A stretch of DNA of 64,000 nucleotides, taken from assembly GCA_965198485.1 (NCBI GenBank), contig CBDAPQ010000005.1:3720001-3784000 (forward strand). The letters are read 5' to 3'. The position numbers and the translations under genes are program-made. The notes under the pieces are model-generated. The model saw only the letters and a list, made by a program, of their open reading frames with translations, was not told where the DNA came from and did not search any database. Numbering within the stretch: the first letter of the stretch is position 1; the number at the start of each line of letters is the position of its first letter. This DNA is from RH-AL1 sp965198485 (GTDB lineage: Bacteria > Pseudomonadota > Alphaproteobacteria > Rhizobiales > Beijerinckiaceae). Shown piece by piece: positions 61,910 to 64,000 of the stretch.

Positions 61910-62020
61910 TTACACGCGATGCAGGACGGCGAAGGCCTTCACCAGCCCCACAAGCAACAGTCCATAGGCGACGAGGCTCTCGACCCCGAGCCGGCCGAGC
62001 CATCTGCGCGCGCTTTTCAT
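61910..62020 (-). CDS. 36-residue single-pass membrane microprotein upstream of tRNA-Tyr
   Basis: Starts MKSARRWLGRLGVESLVAYG at ATG 62020, behind GGGGGGACT, and continues LLLVGLVKAFAVLHRV to TAA 61910-61912. Basic and amphipathic N-terminus, then one hydrophobic helix. It follows cydC on the same strand after about 75 bp. In some proteobacteria a small membrane peptide associates with cytochrome bd, but this one is not recognisably CydX; the link is only positional. Confidence 0.55.
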   Translation of the reverse strand: MKSARRWLGRLGVESLVAYGLLLVGLVKAFAVLHRV

Positions 62021-62094
62021 GCGAGTCCCCCCTCTGGCGTGCCTCCACCGTTAACGATTCGTTAACCAGGGTCCATCGCAAGGTCGCAGCGTGG

Positions 62095-63762
62095 TTAAGA
62101 CCGAGGCGAGCAGCGGCCGTGGCTCAGCGCGAGGACGGCGTCGACGTGGCGCAAGGCCTGGCGATGGTGGGTGATCAGCAACGTCGTCTTGCCGCGCATC
62201 AACGTCGCCATGGCTTGCAGGACAAGGTGTTCGGAGGCGGCGTCGAGCCCCTCGGTCGGCTCGTCGAGGATCAGCAGCGGCGCATCCTTTAGAAAGGCAC
62301 GCGCCAGGGCGAGCCGCCGCGCCTGTCCTCCCGAGAGGCGCGTGCCGGTCTCGCCGACGATCGTGTCGAGGCCTTCGGGCATGGCCAGGATCTCGTCGAG
62401 CAGGGCGGCATCGCGCAGGGCGGCGTGCAGCTCGGTCTCGCTCGCGCCGGGTCGCGCCAGCATCAGGTTGGCGCGTACGCTGGTGTTGAAGAGGTGGGTC
62501 TGCTGCGCCACCACGGCGCAGAGGCCGCGGGCGCTCTCGCCGCTCAGCGCGCGCAGCGGCACGCCGCCGATCTCGACGCGCCCCTCCTGGTAGTCCCAGA
62601 AGCGCAGCAGCACGTTGAGCAGGCTGGTCTTGCCGGAGCCGCTCGGGCCGACGATGCCGAGCGAGCCGCCCTGCGGCACGACGAGGTCGACCCCGTCGAG
62701 TGCCCAGGGCGCGTCGGGCGCGTAACGCATGCGCAGGCCCTCGACCCGCAGGTCGAAGCTCGCCGGCGCGGCGGCGGCGATCGCCGGCTCGGTCACCGAA
62801 GGCGCGGCATCAACGATCTCGAAGATGCGGCGAGCGGCGGCCAAAGTCTCGCCGAGCGTCTGGAACGCCAGCGGCAGCGCGGCGACCGCCTCGAAGCTCG
62901 CCAGCACGAAGAGCGCGATCATCGCCAGGTCCGGGCCGGGCAGCGCGCGCGCGGCGACGAGCGGGATGGCGACGACGAGCGCGACCCACATCGTGCCATG
63001 CGCCCCGAGGCCGGAGAGCGCCGAGCCGGCGGCGCCGACCCTGGCCAGGCGACGTCCCTCGGCGACAAGACCGGTACCCAGACCCGTGACCAGCGCGCGC
63101 TGCCGCCCTTCGGCCCGGCACACCATCAGCTCGCCGAGGCCGCGGACATTGTCGGAGGCGGCGGCGCGCAGGTCGGAGCGCAGCGCCACGCTGCGCCGGC
63201 CCGGCGCGCGTCCCAGGCGCTGCGCCAGCAGCGGCAGCGCGACGCCGGCCAGCACGAGGCCGGCGCCGTCGGCGAGCGCGACGGAGGGGCTGAACAGCGT
63301 CAGGAAGGCCACCATGGCGGCCACGCTGACGAGCGCCGCCACGCTCGGCGCGATCACGCGGAGGTAGAGGTTGTCGAGGCTGTCGATGTCGGCGCGGATG
63401 CGGCTGAGCAGGTCGCCGCCGCGGTAGTGCTGCAGCCGTGCCGGAGCCAGCGGCTCGAGGTGCTCGTAGAACCAGGCGCGCAGCCGCGCCAGCAACCGGA
63501 AGGTCGCCTCGTGGGTGACGAGGCGCTCGCCGTAACGGCCGCCGGTGCGCAGGATCGCCAGTCCGCGGATGCCGGCGGCCGGCGCGAAATACTCGACGCC
63601 GGGGCCGCCGAGGCCGGCGATCGCCATCGCGGCGATGAACCAGCCGGCCAGCGCCAGCAGCCCGACATTGGCGAGCACAACGGTCGTGCTCAGCGCGATG
63701 CCGCCGAGCATCCACAGGGCGTAGGGGCGGAACAGGCCCAGCAGCCGCAGCAGGTCTCTCAT
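62095..63762 (-). CDS. cydC: Thiol reductant ABC exporter subunit CydC
   Basis: 555 residues. Six-helix ABC exporter membrane domain (start MRDLLRLLGLFRPYALWMLG) and an ATPase domain with Walker A in LGIVGPSGSGKTSLLNVLLR, signature RLSGGQARRLALARA, Walker B PLLILDEPTEGLDAAS and the H-loop in LLITHHRQALRH. CydDC exports cysteine and glutathione to the periplasm and is needed for cytochrome bd and c assembly. Its ATG 63762 overlaps the cydD stop (ATGA). Confidence 0.95.
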   Translation of the reverse strand: MRDLLRLLGLFRPYALWMLGGIALSTTVVLANVGLLALAGWFIAAMAIAGLGGPGVEYFAPAAGIRGLAILRTGGRYGERLVTHEATFRLLARLRAWFYEHLEPLAPARLQHYRGGDLLSRIRADIDSLDNLYLRVIAPSVAALVSVAAMVAFLTLFSPSVALADGAGLVLAGVALPLLAQRLGRAPGRRSVALRSDLRAAASDNVRGLGELMVCRAEGRQRALVTGLGTGLVAEGRRLARVGAAGSALSGLGAHGTMWVALVVAIPLVAARALPGPDLAMIALFVLASFEAVAALPLAFQTLGETLAAARRIFEIVDAAPSVTEPAIAAAAPASFDLRVEGLRMRYAPDAPWALDGVDLVVPQGGSLGIVGPSGSGKTSLLNVLLRFWDYQEGRVEIGGVPLRALSGESARGLCAVVAQQTHLFNTSVRANLMLARPGASETELHAALRDAALLDEILAMPEGLDTIVGETGTRLSGGQARRLALARAFLKDAPLLILDEPTEGLDAASEHLVLQAMATLMRGKTTLLITHHRQALRHVDAVLALSHGRCSPRS

Positions 63763-64000
63763 GCCGGCACGTCTTCGCGCGCGGCTTCGACGTCCGAGAA
63801 GCCGACCAGGCGGGCGTAGAGCGAGCCGCTCGCGAGCAGATCCTCGTGACGGCCCCGCTCCACGATGCGACCGCCGTCGAGCACCAGGATCGTGTCGGCG
63901 CCGCGGATCGTCTCGAGCCGATGCGCGATGACGAGCACCGCCGCCTTCGTCGCGAGCCGCTCGATCGAGCGCGTGATCAGCGCGGCGGTCTCGTCGTCGA
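63759..64000 (-). CDS. cydD: Thiol reductant ABC exporter subunit CydD (C-terminal part)
   Basis: Partial at the right window edge. The visible C-terminus reads DDETAALITRSIERLATKAA, VLVIAHRLETIRGADTILVL and DGGRIVERGRHEDLLASGSL, ending at TGA (63759-63761). This is the end of an ABC ATPase, with the H-loop in AHRLETI. Coupled to cydC by ATGA, hence CydD. Confidence 0.88.
   Translation of the reverse strand, partial: DDETAALITRSIERLATKAAVLVIAHRLETIRGADTILVLDGGRIVERGRHEDLLASGSLYARLVGFSDVEAAREDVPA

Overview
The window is high-GC chromosomal DNA, and gene content and codon use point to an alphaproteobacterium of the Hyphomicrobiales (Rhizobiales). Supporting points are a LexA box of the alphaproteobacterial GTTC-N7-GTTC type, Rhizobiales-style palindromic repeats, a lanmodulin-like EF-hand protein and typical housekeeping genes (lepA, polA, mutS, mnmA, ppa, cysE, rlmB, sucC, cydDC). 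The genus cannot be fixed from the sequence; the lanmodulin-like gene recalls the methylotroph-rich Methylobacteriaceae/Beijerinckiaceae/Methylopilaceae.

Layout. 1-2824: two paralogous ferritin-like proteins, one Tat-exported, then a site-2 protease. 2921-9700: lepA followed by a scrambled accessory zone. It holds an IS21-like end with 31-bp periodic repeats, three partial copies of the lepA 3' end, a frameshifted HigB/RelE-type toxin with intact antitoxin, and a low-GC two-gene membrane module. One gene of that module is split by an IS5-family element with a clean CTAG target duplication. 9701-14161: stress or envelope proteins (DUF892, DUF4142, PAP2 phosphatase) and a MoeB-like E1 enzyme. 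14162-15060: a low-GC patch with a nonsense-mutated small gene and a secreted orphan protein. 15125-20378: HAD phosphatase, a repeat-rich OmpA protein broken by a 2-bp deletion, the lanmodulin-like protein, OsmC, and rmuC behind a LexA box. 20482-25529: a large molybdopterin oxidoreductase, a stand-alone sucC, and a His-rich secreted protein.

25629-32066: metallophosphoesterase/lipid kinase pair, substrate-binding protein, GT21-like glycosyltransferase, SIMPL protein and a DUF29 remnant. 32383-42208: polA, dienelactone hydrolase, glutamine amidotransferase, an esterase-like protein lacking its nucleophile serine, rlmB, a processive-type glycosyltransferase and ppa. 42360-49887: heptad-repeat coiled-coil protein, acetyltransferase, O-antigen-ligase-like membrane protein, LysR regulator, methyltransferase, cysE, hydrolase and small secreted proteins. 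49963-57784: mutS, a zinc peptidase, a methyltransferase overlapping mnmA, a VOC pseudogene and a B12-type radical SAM protein. 58106-64000: a D-2-hydroxyglutarate-dehydrogenase-type flavoprotein, small metal-binding and membrane proteins, tRNA-Tyr, and cydC with the end of cydD.

Most genes are single or in pairs coupled by ATGA/GTGA overlaps (lipid kinase/phosphoesterase, mnmA/methyltransferase, cydD/cydC). Intergenic spaces hold several families of dispersed palindromic repeats. The most unusual items are the lanmodulin-like gene, the membrane module whose reconstructed protein ends in an SSB-like DDDIPF tip, the repeated lepA tails, the SOS box in front of rmuC, and the esterase-like protein without a catalytic serine.
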